A DNA stretch of 64,000 bases. Source: Maricurvus nonylphenolicus. Its GTDB lineage: Bacteria > Pseudomonadota > Gammaproteobacteria > Pseudomonadales > Cellvibrionaceae. Of this stretch, positions 53,396 to 63,392 are shown piece after piece (the first letter of the stretch is position 1; each line of letters opens with the position of its first letter). The stretch is from assembly GCF_042854845.1 (NCBI RefSeq), contig NZ_AP031498.1, positions 3,534,001 through 3,598,000 on the forward strand, given 5' to 3'. Position numbers and translations under genes: made by a program. The notes under the pieces were generated by a model. It saw nothing but the letters and a program-made list of their open reading frames with translations, had not been told where the DNA came from and made no database searches.

Positions 53396-55573
53396 ATGAG
53401 TAACCGCATCCAAAAAGGTGGTCTTCAGATAGACGAAACCCTGTATAACCTGGTTGAAAACGATATTGCGCCTGGCACCGGAGTTGATACCGATCACTTC
53501 TGGACTGAGTTTGAAAGTATCCTCAATGATCTGGCGCCAAAAAATAAAGCCCTGCTTGCCAAACGCGATGCCATTCAAGGACTCATCAATACCTGGCACA
53601 AGGAAAATAAACCCCATGATGCGCAAGCTTATAAAACCTTCCTGCAGGATATTGAATATCTGTTGCCAGAAGGCCCTGATTTTAAAGTTACCACGCAAAA
53701 CGTTGACGAAGAAATTGCCACCCAAGCGGGTCCACAGCTGGTAGTACCTGTTAAAAACGCCCGTTTTGCACTAAACGCTGCTAATGCTCGTTGGGGTAGC
53801 CTGTACGATGCACTGTACGGTACCGATGCGATTTCAGAAGAAGGTGGTGCTGAGCGTGTGGGTGGTTACAACCCAACGCGCGGAGCCAAAGTAATTGCCT
53901 TTGCTCGCAACCACTTGGATACCGCTGCACCTCTTGCGAATGGTTCTCACGCTGACTCTACCCAATACGCTGTTAAAGGTGGCCAACTTGCAGTAACACT
54001 TACCGATGGTTCTGAAACCGGTTTGGCACAACCAGAAAAATTTCTGGGCTACAACGGCTCAGAAACAGCCCCAAGCGCGGTACTGCTGAAAAACCACGGC
54101 CTGCATATTGAGATTCAAATCGATCGCGAAGCCAGCATCGGTAAAACCGATGCCGCTGGCGTACAGGATCTGCTGGTTGAAGCTGCGGTTACCACCATTA
54201 TGGACTGCGAAGACTCCGTTGCAGCTGTTGACGCCGAAGACAAGGTTGAGGTTTACAGCAACTGGTTAGGTTTGATGAAAGGCACTCTGAGCGAGACTTT
54301 CGTTAAGGGTGGAAAAGAAGTCACCCGTGCCATGAATCCGGATCGTGAATACCTTTCCCCGCAAGGCGAAAACTTTTCACTTCACGGCCGTTCTCTGCTG
54401 TTCGTACGTAACGTTGGTCACCTGATGACTAACCCGGCGATTCTGGATAAAGACGGTAATGAAGTTCCTGAAGGCATTATGGATGGCATGATAACTGTGC
54501 TTGCTGCTATGCATGATTTGCAAGGCAATACAGGCAGAAAGAACTCTCGTGCTGGCAGCGTCAATATCGTTAAACCCAAGATGCACGGCCCTGAAGAAGT
54601 GGCTTTTACCGTTGAGCTGTTCGAGCGCATTGAGCAGGCCCTGGGCCTGGAAAAGAACACACTGAAAGTTGGCATCATGGACGAGGAACGTCGTACTACG
54701 GTTAACCTGAAAGAATGTATCCGTGTTGCTAGTGAGCGTGTTGTATTTATTAACACCGGCTTCCTGGATCGTACCGGTGACGAAATCCACACCTCCATGC
54801 TGGCCGGTCCTTTTGTACCCAAGACTGTGATGAAGCAGCAAGCATGGATCAACGCTTACGAAGACTGGAACGTTGATATCGGTATCGAGTGCGGCCTGCC
54901 TGGTAAATCCCAGATCGGTAAAGGTATGTGGGCTATGCCAGACGAAATGGCAGCCATGCTGGAGCAAAAGATTGGCCATCCGAAATCCGGTGCCAACACT
55001 GCATGGGTCCCGTCTCCAAACGGTGCCACCTTGCACAGCACGCATTACCACCAGATCAATGTTATCGAGCGCCAAAAAGAACTGGCTAACCGTGAGCGCG
55101 CCAGTCTGGACGATATCCTGAGCATTCCTCTTATGGACAACACGGAAGGTGCTTTCAGCCTGACTGACGAGCAGATCAAGTTCGAGCTGGATAACAATGC
55201 ACAGGGTATTCTGGGTTACGTTGTTCGCTGGATTGACCTGGGTGTAGGTTGCTCCAAAGTACCTGACATCAACAACGTTGGCCTGATGGAAGACCGTGCA
55301 ACCCTGCGTATTTCTTCACAGCATCTGGCTAACTGGCTGGAGCACGACGTCTGCACTGAAGAGCAGGTAATGGAAGCCATGAAGCGTATGGCCGCGGTTG
55401 TAGATGAGCAAAACGCTGGCGACCCTGAGTACACCAATATGGCGCCTGGTTTTGACGGTATTGCGTTTAAAGCGGCTTGTGATTTGGTGTTTAAAGGTAA
55501 AGAGCAGCCAGCCGGTTATACCGAGCCATTGCTGCACGCTTATCGCCTGGAACGTAAAAAAACCAGCCACTAA
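53396..55573 (+). CDS. glcB: Malate synthase G
   Basis: 725 residues from the ATG at 53396, the size of E. coli GlcB (723); a frame with 20 extra codons upstream runs through the promoter and is rejected. Family segments include IMDCEDSVAAVDAEDKVEVY, GRSLLFVRNVGHLMTNPA, KVGIMDEERRTTVNLKECI, GFLDRTGDEIHTSM and WVPSPNGATLHSTHYH. It condenses glyoxylate with acetyl-CoA to malate. No isocitrate lyase gene is in the window. Glyoxylate could come from the neighbouring CitE-like lyase (inference). Confidence 0.96.
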   Translation: MSNRIQKGGLQIDETLYNLVENDIAPGTGVDTDHFWTEFESILNDLAPKNKALLAKRDAIQGLINTWHKENKPHDAQAYKTFLQDIEYLLPEGPDFKVTTQNVDEEIATQAGPQLVVPVKNARFALNAANARWGSLYDALYGTDAISEEGGAERVGGYNPTRGAKVIAFARNHLDTAAPLANGSHADSTQYAVKGGQLAVTLTDGSETGLAQPEKFLGYNGSETAPSAVLLKNHGLHIEIQIDREASIGKTDAAGVQDLLVEAAVTTIMDCEDSVAAVDAEDKVEVYSNWLGLMKGTLSETFVKGGKEVTRAMNPDREYLSPQGENFSLHGRSLLFVRNVGHLMTNPAILDKDGNEVPEGIMDGMITVLAAMHDLQGNTGRKNSRAGSVNIVKPKMHGPEEVAFTVELFERIEQALGLEKNTLKVGIMDEERRTTVNLKECIRVASERVVFINTGFLDRTGDEIHTSMLAGPFVPKTVMKQQAWINAYEDWNVDIGIECGLPGKSQIGKGMWAMPDEMAAMLEQKIGHPKSGANTAWVPSPNGATLHSTHYHQINVIERQKELANRERASLDDILSIPLMDNTEGAFSLTDEQIKFELDNNAQGILGYVVRWIDLGVGCSKVPDINNVGLMEDRATLRISSQHLANWLEHDVCTEEQVMEAMKRMAAVVDEQNAGDPEYTNMAPGFDGIAFKAACDLVFKGKEQPAGYTEPLLHAYRLERKKTSH

Positions 55574-55598
55574 TCAGCCGCATAGTGGAGACAGTTAC

Positions 55599-56555
55599 AT
55601 GACCATTGATCTGACATTTGGCGGTAGAGTCCGCCTGCCTTTGATTACCGCTCCCATGTTTCTTGTCTCCACCCCAGAGCTCGCTTTAGCGGCTTGCTCT
55701 GCTGGTGTTATTGGCAGCTTTCCTGCACACGGCACGCGCACACGGGATGATTTTGAACGCTGGTTACAACAGATGGAATCCGGTATCCAGGTAATGCGCG
55801 ATAAAGGCCTAAACCCTGCCCCCTACGCCGTGAATCTGGTTGTTCACCCCAGCAACAAACGCTACCCCGGTGACCTGGCCCTGTGCGAAAAATACAAGGT
55901 TGAGCTGATTCTGACGTCTAAAGGTGCGCCCAATGATGCCTTTGACAGAATTCATCAATACGGTGGCCTCGCTTTCCATGATGTCGCCACCAAGCGTCAT
56001 GCCGAAAAAGCACTGAAAGCCGGAGCCGATGGCATTATTGCCGTCTGCACTGGCGCGGGCGGCCATACCGGGCAACAAAACCCTTTTGCGCTGGTACACG
56101 AAATCCGTCAACTCACTGACAAACCAATTATTCTTGCTGGCGCTCTGGGCACAGGCCAAGATATTTTAGCGGCACAAGTGATGGGCGCAGATATGGCCTA
56201 TATGGGCACGCGCTTTATTGCCTGCAAGGAAAGCCTGGCGGCGGATGACTACTGCGAAATGCTGCTCCAGAGTCAGGCAACAGACGTTTTTGAAACCAGC
56301 GCCCTGGACGGCTTTCCAGCCAGCTTTTTAATCCCCAGTTTAAGAAATACCGGACTGGATATTGAGCAGCTAAAGAGAATGCTACCCGGAGATAAGATCA
56401 ACGCCGATACCGTTAAAAAGCGTTACGCTGGTATTTGGGCATCTGGTCAAGGGTGCAGTAAGGTCACCACAAGGGAATCTGCCGTCACCGTCTGCGAACA
56501 ATTAACCTGCGAATACCAAACGGCAAAACAACGCGTTATGACAGCTCTGGTCTAA
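55599..56555 (+). CDS. Nitronate monooxygenase-like FMN oxidoreductase
   Basis: 318 residues from the ATG at 55599, which has GGAG upstream and follows the glcB stop by 25 bases; a longer frame overlapping glcB is rejected. The FMN barrel pattern is typical: ITAPMFLVSTPELALAAC, AFHDVATKRHAEKALKAGAD, GIIAVCTGAGGHTGQQNPFA with the His after Gly-Gly, IILAGALGTGQDILAAQVMG and YMGTRFIACKES. Class-I nitronate monooxygenases detoxify propionate-3-nitronate, but many members are NADH:quinone or enoyl-type reductases. Co-transcription with glcB is likely. Confidence 0.85.
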   Translation: MTIDLTFGGRVRLPLITAPMFLVSTPELALAACSAGVIGSFPAHGTRTRDDFERWLQQMESGIQVMRDKGLNPAPYAVNLVVHPSNKRYPGDLALCEKYKVELILTSKGAPNDAFDRIHQYGGLAFHDVATKRHAEKALKAGADGIIAVCTGAGGHTGQQNPFALVHEIRQLTDKPIILAGALGTGQDILAAQVMGADMAYMGTRFIACKESLAADDYCEMLLQSQATDVFETSALDGFPASFLIPSLRNTGLDIEQLKRMLPGDKINADTVKKRYAGIWASGQGCSKVTTRESAVTVCEQLTCEYQTAKQRVMTALV

Positions 56556-56623
56556 CCGGGACTGATTTATACGTGCAATAGGTCTATGCTTAAGGGAGGT
56601 TTGTATTCAGCAGAGACCTTATA

Positions 56624-57448
56624 ATGACCCTCTCGGAAAACCGCTCCACAGTTAAGCTCAGACTTATACGTTTGGTTTATATTATCTATAGCTGCTTAAT
56701 GCTCTTTTCCATATCGAGCAACGCTTCTACAGCGATTAACAATTCACAGATTACCCATATTACTGCAGCTGTATACAACGCCCCTCCCTGGGGCTGGAAA
56801 GCGCCTAATGGTCAAATTAAAGGTATTGGAGCTGAGCTCGTTAGAGACCTAGTACGGGAAATTGATCCCACAATAGAAGTCAAATTTGTATTAGGAGCAA
56901 CCGAGCGGATGATTCAGCTTGTCCTTACTGGCCAAGTTGATATTCTAATGACGTTTTACGATGAACGATTAGCAGAGAAAGCTATTCACTTAAAACAAGG
57001 TATTTCTTATGAATACCAGGTCTGGAGCCTTTCAAAAACTCCACTTAACTCTGAGAAAGACCTGAACAATCTTCGCTTAGCCACCTCACAGTCTTATAAG
57101 GACATTCTGAATTTAAACGTCAAGTCTACTAACTATGTTAGTACCACCAAGAAATTAATTCCCATCTTGCTAAGCGGCCATGTAGATGTTGTAGCAGCAC
57201 TTTCACACAGCTTAGAATTCAATGCCAGCAAACTCGGCTTTACCAAAAATGACTTTAACAGGTTAACCGTAAGATCATTTGAAACACACACTTGGATAAG
57301 TAAAAAATCGCAGATAAATACTGAACTTCAACGCTGGAAAGACGCATCTATCAAAACGTTGACAGATGAGTCATACAATCAACTTATCCAAGAGTTATTT
57401 CAAAAAGAAGCAAAACCAAGTAACAACACAGCTCAAAGCGAAACCTGA
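56624..57448 (+). CDS. Periplasmic solute-binding protein (family 3-like)
   Basis: 274 residues. The N-terminal signal peptide has a hydrophobic core (LVYIIYSCLMLFSISSNA). The mature part begins AAVYNAPPWGWKAPNGQIKG, then GAELVRDLVREI, and has the two-lobed pattern ERMIQLVLTGQVDILMTFYDERL. There is no transporter gene beside it. Stand-alone proteins of this kind in marine gammaproteobacteria often serve as sensors or as orphan binders. Base composition is more AT-rich than in its neighbours, which could mean later acquisition. It converges on the GMC gene with a two-base gap. Confidence 0.75.
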   Translation: MTLSENRSTVKLRLIRLVYIIYSCLMLFSISSNASTAINNSQITHITAAVYNAPPWGWKAPNGQIKGIGAELVRDLVREIDPTIEVKFVLGATERMIQLVLTGQVDILMTFYDERLAEKAIHLKQGISYEYQVWSLSKTPLNSEKDLNNLRLATSQSYKDILNLNVKSTNYVSTTKKLIPILLSGHVDVVAALSHSLEFNASKLGFTKNDFNRLTVRSFETHTWISKKSQINTELQRWKDASIKTLTDESYNQLIQELFQKEAKPSNNTAQSET

Positions 57449-57450
57449 AT

Positions 57451-59061
57451 TCAGTAATCCGCCAACACCAAATCAGCTCCTTTTTCACCAATCATAATCG
57501 CCGGCGCATTGGTATTGCCTGAGGTAATTACCGGCATGATTGACGCATCCGCTACACGTAACCCTGAGATACCATATAGTTTTAAACTCGGATCTACTAC
57601 AGCACCCTCGTCAATTCCCATACGGCAGGTACCAGCTGGGTGATATACGGTACCTGCAGATTGACGGATATAGTCATCCAACACGTCATCCGACAAACTC
57701 TCAATGCCAGGCTCAGCCTCGGTTTCAATGATCTCAGCCATATGCGACTGCGACATAATTTCACGAATTTTTCGAATACCTTTACGCAAGACATCCACAT
57801 CCCGCGGATCAGACAAGTAGTTCGCATCAATCAAACCGCGTTCTTTAGGATCTACTGATGTAATTCGCACTTCTCCACGACTGAATGGGCGAGTTTGAAT
57901 TGCCGAGGCGGTAATACCATGCATCTCATCAATAACCACTTCACCACTATCCAACACATGGAAAGACAACGGACGCATTGCCAACTGTAGATCCGAGCGT
58001 TCAAGCTCTTCGGAGGACTTGAAGAAACCCACGATTTGGGAAGAGGTTGTATTTAACGCCCCTCGACCAGTCAATAACCACTTAATAGCCTCCAGGCCCA
58101 TACGAGGCGTACTGCGCAACAAACTGTTACGACTGCCCGCCTTGCTCTTCATTCTGAACTTCACATGGCCAAACAGATGGTCCTGCAGGTTTTTACCGAC
58201 TTCCGGCGCGTTAAGAACCGGCTCAATACCAATCGCCTGTAAGTGATCAGCATCACCAATTCCAGAGTGCTGAAGGATAAACGGTGTCCCAAGAGCCCCC
58301 GCACTCAGAATCACTTCTTTTTGGCAGCGTACAATTTCTATTTGACCATCAGCGGATTCCAGCTCTACACCAACAGCCCTGCCCTCTTCGACGATAACTT
58401 TTCGCACAGTCCCCGCCGTTCTTACGGTCAAGTTTTTGCGTTCTTTAACCGGATGCAAGAATGCTTTCGCTGTAGATTGACGACGGCCTTTATAGATAGT
58501 ACCTAACAGATAACCCACACCATCCTGATCACCACTGTTTACATCGTCATTAAAGGGCATGCCCGATGCTTTTGCTGCTGACATAAACAACTGGGAGCTA
58601 GAGTGCAAGTCATCAACCCAGCTGAGCTTCAACTCCCCTTCTCGGCCGTGGTATTCATCTTTACCACCTGATTCCAGGTTTTCGGATTTTTTGAAGTAAG
58701 GCAGAACATCATCCCAGCCCCAACCTTCACAGCCCAGATCACACCAGTGGTCATAATCTTCTTTTTGACCACGGATATACATCATGCCATTGACGGAGCT
58801 ACTGCCGCCCAGGGTTTTACCCTGCAACAACGCCAGTGAACGATTGGCAAAGGATTTAGCTACCCGCGTGGGGTTTTGCCAAACATAAGCCAGATTCTTT
58901 AAGACAAAACCCGCACCAGCGGGCACTTGAATCCAGGGGTTTTTATCTTCCCCACCGGCCTCAATCAGCAATACATTAAAACGTCCATCGGTAGTCAAGC
59001 GGTTTGCCAATACACAACCAGCTGATCCAGCACCAACAACAATAAAATCGTAATCAGACAT
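57451..59061 (-). CDS. GMC-family FAD oxidoreductase (choline/alcohol dehydrogenase-like)
   Basis: 536 residues. The N-terminal FAD fold is DFIVVGAGSAGCVLANRL and the GMC signature 1 is LQGKTLGGSSSVNGMMYIRG. Signature 2 is VILSAGALGTPFILQHSGIG. The C-terminal active site has TVYHPAGTCRMG (His) and SGNTNAPAIMIGEKGAD (Asn). It probably oxidises a primary or secondary alcohol and passes electrons to the respiratory chain or a soluble acceptor. It follows the Fe-alcohol dehydrogenase by 53 bases on the same strand. GAGATGAGAG precedes the ATG. Confidence 0.9.
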   Translation of the reverse strand: MSDYDFIVVGAGSAGCVLANRLTTDGRFNVLLIEAGGEDKNPWIQVPAGAGFVLKNLAYVWQNPTRVAKSFANRSLALLQGKTLGGSSSVNGMMYIRGQKEDYDHWCDLGCEGWGWDDVLPYFKKSENLESGGKDEYHGREGELKLSWVDDLHSSSQLFMSAAKASGMPFNDDVNSGDQDGVGYLLGTIYKGRRQSTAKAFLHPVKERKNLTVRTAGTVRKVIVEEGRAVGVELESADGQIEIVRCQKEVILSAGALGTPFILQHSGIGDADHLQAIGIEPVLNAPEVGKNLQDHLFGHVKFRMKSKAGSRNSLLRSTPRMGLEAIKWLLTGRGALNTTSSQIVGFFKSSEELERSDLQLAMRPLSFHVLDSGEVVIDEMHGITASAIQTRPFSRGEVRITSVDPKERGLIDANYLSDPRDVDVLRKGIRKIREIMSQSHMAEIIETEAEPGIESLSDDVLDDYIRQSAGTVYHPAGTCRMGIDEGAVVDPSLKLYGISGLRVADASIMPVITSGNTNAPAIMIGEKGADLVLADY

Positions 59062-59114
59062 GGGCTCTCATCTCTTGAAATTTTTTATCTTATTTTTAAA
59101 TGCTGAAGGCTCTG

Positions 59115-60320
59115 CTATACACTCAGGGCTTCAACAAAACGTGTCGCCTGGGGATAAGTCATATATTTAGGGACAGCAAAGTAATCGAAAGCTTCTGTAA
59201 TGGCCCTATCGACGATAACCGGGATATCCTGCTGTTGAATTTCCGGTACTTTGTTCGGCAGCGCCAAGTTTGTACACAGCAGCCTTACCTTCTGAATAAA
59301 ACCTTCTGCCAAGTCTTGTTTACCAGAAGCAGCACCATCCATTCCAATTAGAACAGCTAACTCCGCCAACTCATCAACGATACTGTCAAAGGAATAATCG
59401 AGAACATAGGGCAAGATAACTGCATTCGCCAAACCATGGGGTACGTGATACATACCGCCCAACTGGTGTGCGAAAGCATGAACATAACCGACACCGGCAT
59501 CTGCAATAGCTATACCCGCATGATAGGAAGCCACAGCCATAGCTTGTCGTGCTTTAATATCGGAGCCATTGTGGTACGCAGTTTCCAGATGGGAAAAGAT
59601 CAGCTTTATCGCTATTTTTGCGTCACGCTTTACGTCTTCGTTCGCCCGGGTTGAGATAAAGGCTTCCACCGCATGGGTTAAGGCATCAACGCCGGTTGCC
59701 GCTGTCACTTTTGGCGGTAACCCCACCATCAGCGTTGGATCCAGCGCTGTCGCCTGGGGAACAAACTTGGTATCGGCCACGGTATATTTGCGCTTGGCCT
59801 GCGTATCGGTCACAACAGCAGCAACGGTAACCTCTGACCCCGTACCTGCTGTAGTAGGAATGGCAAACAGTGGCAAGGTTTTTTGTTTAAGCTTAAATGC
59901 GCCCTCCATGGCACTAATAGACATGGCATTGGTTACACCAGCGGCTATCACTTTGGCGGCATCCATGGGTGAGCCACCACCTATGGCCAGCACGGCATCA
60001 CAGTCGGACTGCTTGGCTAAATCAATGCCCTGCTGCATTTGCTCGATGGTTGGGTTCGGTGAAACATTGCTGTAAACACAAACATTGATTCCCTCTTCCT
60101 CCAAGGCGTTTATACAGGCCTGATGCAGTCCCAGATTTTCCAGATCTTTATCGGTTACCAGCAATAACTGCTTTACATCATAACCGGCAATCAATTGGCA
60201 TAACTGTTGAGAACTGTTTTCCCCCACCAACACCATAGGCCGCGGATTCTTGACCATTTTGGAAACCAGACTTACCGTGCCCATCCACAATTTATGTTTC
60301 AGAATGCGTAAACCGTACAT
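59115..60320 (-). CDS. Iron-containing alcohol dehydrogenase
   Basis: 401 residues. Type-III dehydrogenase patterns: VLAIGGGSPMDAAKVIAAG (NAD site), IPTTAGTGSEVTVAAVVTD, the metal ligands in GVDALTHAVEAFIS and GYVHAFAHQLGGMYHVPHGLANAVILP. A 35-residue N-terminal extension (MYGLRILKHKLWMGTVSLVS) is not part of the core; it is basic-hydrophobic and could attach to the membrane. It oxidises alcohols or reduces aldehydes with NAD(P). GGGGAGAG precedes the ATG. It shares a strand with the ligase-dehydrogenase pair, but a terminator-like stem lies between. Confidence 0.9.
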   Translation of the reverse strand: MYGLRILKHKLWMGTVSLVSKMVKNPRPMVLVGENSSQQLCQLIAGYDVKQLLLVTDKDLENLGLHQACINALEEEGINVCVYSNVSPNPTIEQMQQGIDLAKQSDCDAVLAIGGGSPMDAAKVIAAGVTNAMSISAMEGAFKLKQKTLPLFAIPTTAGTGSEVTVAAVVTDTQAKRKYTVADTKFVPQATALDPTLMVGLPPKVTAATGVDALTHAVEAFISTRANEDVKRDAKIAIKLIFSHLETAYHNGSDIKARQAMAVASYHAGIAIADAGVGYVHAFAHQLGGMYHVPHGLANAVILPYVLDYSFDSIVDELAELAVLIGMDGAASGKQDLAEGFIQKVRLLCTNLALPNKVPEIQQQDIPVIVDRAITEAFDYFAVPKYMTYPQATRFVEALSV

Positions 60321-60378
60321 ACAACTCTCCCCCTAGATTGCTTAATGTAAAAACGCAAAGGCGCCAGACACACGCCAG

Positions 60379-60420
60379 CAAAAAAAGCCCAATAACGTGT
60401 TGCTACCAGGCTTTTTTTAA
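60379..60420 (-). terminator. Weak terminator after ligase-dehydrogenase pair
   Basis: CAAAAAAAGCC (from 60379) and GGCTTTTTTT (to about 60418) bracket a 20-base loop. The A run gives a T run on the minus strand, downstream of the 60445 gene. The GC stem is only a few bases, so termination may be partial and the alcohol dehydrogenase and GMC genes could be read through. Confidence 0.45.
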
Positions 60421-60444
60421 GATTTATCTGTGAGTATTAGGCCT

Positions 60445-61599
60445 CTATTTGCCCAACAGGTGGTCGGAAATAATGCGCTTTTGAATTTCTGAAGTGCCTT
60501 CAAAAATCTTGGTTAAGCGCGCATCACGCCAGTAGCGCTCGACCGGGAAGTGATGGGTATAGCCGGCACCGCCCAAAATTTGTAAGGCATCCGAGGTGAC
60601 ACGCTCGGCCATTTCTGCAGCGTAGTATTTCACCATGGCGGCCTCTTTATCGCAGCGACCACCGCTATCAATTTTGTCACAGACGCTGTACATCAACTGA
60701 CGTGCCGCTTCGATTTCGGTCGCCATATTGGCAATTTTGAAACGAATATCCTGGAACTTGGCAATGGGACGACCAAACTGAACACGATCCTGAGCATATT
60801 GAATAGCACAATCCAGCGCACCCTGTGCGGCACCAATCGAACGTGCAGCAGTATGAGCACGAGGAATTTCCAAACCACTGGCCAACATCATAAAGGCCAT
60901 ATCCTTCTCACCAATCATAAAGTCTTTGTGGACTCGACAATTATCAAAGGACAACTCAAAGGTATTCCAACCGTAATAACCAATTTTTGGAATGGGACTA
61001 CCGGAACAACCTTCAGGCAATTCACCCCGCGGTTTTTCTATCAGAAAGGCACTTAAACCCAGATAAGGTTTATCGGGGTTTTCTTCTTTTGGGGTGGTTC
61101 GGGTAATCACCATAATCGCATCGGAGCCATCAGCATAGGTTACCCAGTACTTGGAGCCATTGATCACGTAGTAATCGCCATCCTGCTCGGCACGGCATTT
61201 AATACCGGAAAGATCAGAACCAACATCCGGTTCGGATAAGGCAGCAGATAACAGGAAGTCACCGGTAACCGCACGGGGAACCAGGCGATCACGATGTTCT
61301 TCTGGCAGGGTTAACAAGCCTTTAATTTCAGAGCGGGCAATAATACTGCCCACACTCATCCAGCCACGGCATAACTCTTCGGCAATCAAGCAGTACTCAA
61401 AGCAACCCAGGCCGCTACCACCGTGCTCCTCGGCCGCCTTAATACCAAAGAATCCTAATTCTCCCATTTGCTCAATGACTGAGCGGGGAATCATGCCTTT
61501 TTGTGGATCCAGCTCATTTGCGAGTGGTAACACCACATTGTTGGTAAATTCCGCCGCCGTATCTTTGATCATCTGGCGCTCTTCGGTCATATAGCCCAT
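60445..61599 (-). CDS. Acyl-CoA dehydrogenase (standard homotetramer type)
   Basis: 384 residues with complete family motifs: LLSAALSEPDVGSDLSGIKC, YWVTYADGSDAI, the FAD-dimer pattern DRVQFGRPIAKFQDIRFK, LGGAGYTHHFPVERYWRDA and the catalytic Glu in KIFEGTSEIQKR. Dehydrogenates a CoA ester and reduces ETF. It lies 83 bases after the acyl-CoA ligase gene and both come under the operator at 63411-63434, so they form a two-gene activation-dehydrogenation step. Confidence 0.93.
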   Translation of the reverse strand: MGYMTEERQMIKDTAAEFTNNVVLPLANELDPQKGMIPRSVIEQMGELGFFGIKAAEEHGGSGLGCFEYCLIAEELCRGWMSVGSIIARSEIKGLLTLPEEHRDRLVPRAVTGDFLLSAALSEPDVGSDLSGIKCRAEQDGDYYVINGSKYWVTYADGSDAIMVITRTTPKEENPDKPYLGLSAFLIEKPRGELPEGCSGSPIPKIGYYGWNTFELSFDNCRVHKDFMIGEKDMAFMMLASGLEIPRAHTAARSIGAAQGALDCAIQYAQDRVQFGRPIAKFQDIRFKIANMATEIEAARQLMYSVCDKIDSGGRCDKEAAMVKYYAAEMAERVTSDALQILGGAGYTHHFPVERYWRDARLTKIFEGTSEIQKRIISDHLLGK

Positions 61600-61682
61600 A
61601 ACGCTGGCTCCTATTCTCTTGCATCTCTTGGTCGGTAACTTTTTATACAGTTTTATAATATTTTTGTGTTTTAGATTTGAAC

Positions 61683-63263
61683 TTAAACGGCGCGATCCAG
61701 ACCTTTCCAGTAGGTATCACGAATCACTTTTTTATCAATTTTGCCCAGCGGGGTTTTGGGGAAATCGTCGACAAACTCAACACTCTTTGGTGCTTTAACG
61801 CTGCCCATCAATTCCTTGGCTTGTTGCATAATGGTTTCTGCATTAAGTGAGGCACCCGGTGCCGGCTGAATAATGGCTTTAACTTCTTCACCCCACTTCT
61901 CGCTGGGCACACCAATAACGGCTACACCGGCAACACCGTCCATTGCACCCAATCCCAACTCAACCTCGGCAGAGTACACATTAAAGCCGCCGGTAATGAT
62001 CATGTCTTTTTTACGGTCAACGATATAAACAAACCCTTCGTCATCCATATAGCCAATATCACCGGTGAGGTGCCAACCGTTCTTGCGGATCTTGGCGGTT
62101 TGCTCTGGGGCGTTAAAGTAACCTTCGGAGACATTGCCACCCTTAACGCCAATTTCACCACGCTCGCCGACAGGCAAAGGATTGGCATCGTCATCTAAAA
62201 TAGCAACTTCAGAGATTTCGGTGGCACGCCCAACACTGCGCAGACGCTCGTCGGAGGCCAATACACCATTGGAAATATAATCGGTAGGACGCATCTGGGT
62301 GATTTTCATGGGGCACTCAGTTTGACCAAAACCACTGCTCATTACCGGGCCAAACACCTCAATAGCCAGCTTCAATTGCGAAACAGACATAGGCGCGGAA
62401 CCGGTTGCCATGTTTCGCAATGAGGAATAGTCAAACTCTCTTACATTGGGTTGCGCCAACAGCCCATAAATAGCCGTTGGGGGCAGGAATAAATCAGAAA
62501 TACCTTCGACTTGAATGGTCTGCAATACATCTTGTAAATCAACTTTATCTTTAATCACAAAACGTGCACCCGCAGCCATTGACGTCAATGCAATACGACC
62601 GCCAACATGCGTCATAGGTGCAGCACACAAACAAACGGGGATATGGTCTGCTTCACGGTCCATAAACACTGTTGAGGAATAGGATAAAGCACGGAAATTG
62701 CGGTCACTCAGCATCACCCCCTTGGGTAAACCTGTAGTACCACCGGTCATCGGGATAGTAATGGTGTCGGTTTCTTTCCAGCTAACATCAAGCTCAGCTT
62801 TAGGAGCCTGTTCAGCCCATTCCATAAAGCTCGGCTGTCCTTCAATACCTTCAAAACAGGCGGAAAGCACCAACTTGTTACCTGCAGTTTCAACCTTCTC
62901 TAATGCCGAGGTAAACGCTTGCTGATAAATCAGGACATCGCAACCCAGGTTACCGAGTACTTTTACGTTATCATCTTCGGAGTTACGCGGATTGACCGGT
63001 ATCCAAACACCACCAGCACGAATAATCCCCAGTGTTGCAATAAAGGCTTCGGCAGAGTTTAAGCTGTAGATTGCCGCGTGCATGCCCTTTTTGAACCCTG
63101 CACCCGCCAGCGCTTGAGCAACCTTTGTCGATAACAACTGCACCTCACCATAGGTGTAGGATTGCTCCTCAAATTGCAGGCACACGCGCTCGGAGAAGAG
63201 CCCAAAGGCTTCATCCAGAATCTCAACCAACGGCTTATCAAAACGGGCTTTATCGACTGTCAT
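61683..63263 (-). CDS. Acyl-CoA synthetase (AMP-forming ligase)
   Basis: 526 residues of the ANL superfamily. The phosphate loop is TIPMTGGTTGLPKGVML. Next come GFGQTECPMKITQM (A5), HLTGDIGYMDDEGFVYIVDR (A7/A8) and MIITGGFNVYSAEVE. The C-terminal catalytic Lys lies in KTPLGKIDKK. It activates a carboxylic acid to its CoA thioester with ATP. The substrate is unknown; context suggests a branched or cyclic acid. First gene after the shared operator; leader about 120 bases. AGGAAAG precedes the ATG. Confidence 0.92.
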   Translation of the reverse strand: MTVDKARFDKPLVEILDEAFGLFSERVCLQFEEQSYTYGEVQLLSTKVAQALAGAGFKKGMHAAIYSLNSAEAFIATLGIIRAGGVWIPVNPRNSEDDNVKVLGNLGCDVLIYQQAFTSALEKVETAGNKLVLSACFEGIEGQPSFMEWAEQAPKAELDVSWKETDTITIPMTGGTTGLPKGVMLSDRNFRALSYSSTVFMDREADHIPVCLCAAPMTHVGGRIALTSMAAGARFVIKDKVDLQDVLQTIQVEGISDLFLPPTAIYGLLAQPNVREFDYSSLRNMATGSAPMSVSQLKLAIEVFGPVMSSGFGQTECPMKITQMRPTDYISNGVLASDERLRSVGRATEISEVAILDDDANPLPVGERGEIGVKGGNVSEGYFNAPEQTAKIRKNGWHLTGDIGYMDDEGFVYIVDRKKDMIITGGFNVYSAEVELGLGAMDGVAGVAVIGVPSEKWGEEVKAIIQPAPGASLNAETIMQQAKELMGSVKAPKSVEFVDDFPKTPLGKIDKKVIRDTYWKGLDRAV

Positions 63264-63392
63264 TTACTACTTTCCTCAAGATCCAAAGGGACCTAAATAT
63301 CATCGCTCTCTATAACAAGATTAGCAGGGTAAGCTCTTTTCCAAGACTATGGTGGACACTAGGCCATCATTACTCCCACCATGCAGGCTTAA

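Noticed and set aside
55404..55598. Long N-terminal extension of the nitronate-monooxygenase-like protein
   Set aside because: It overlaps glcB in another frame; the ATG at 55599 has a good ribosome-binding site and begins the conserved barrel.
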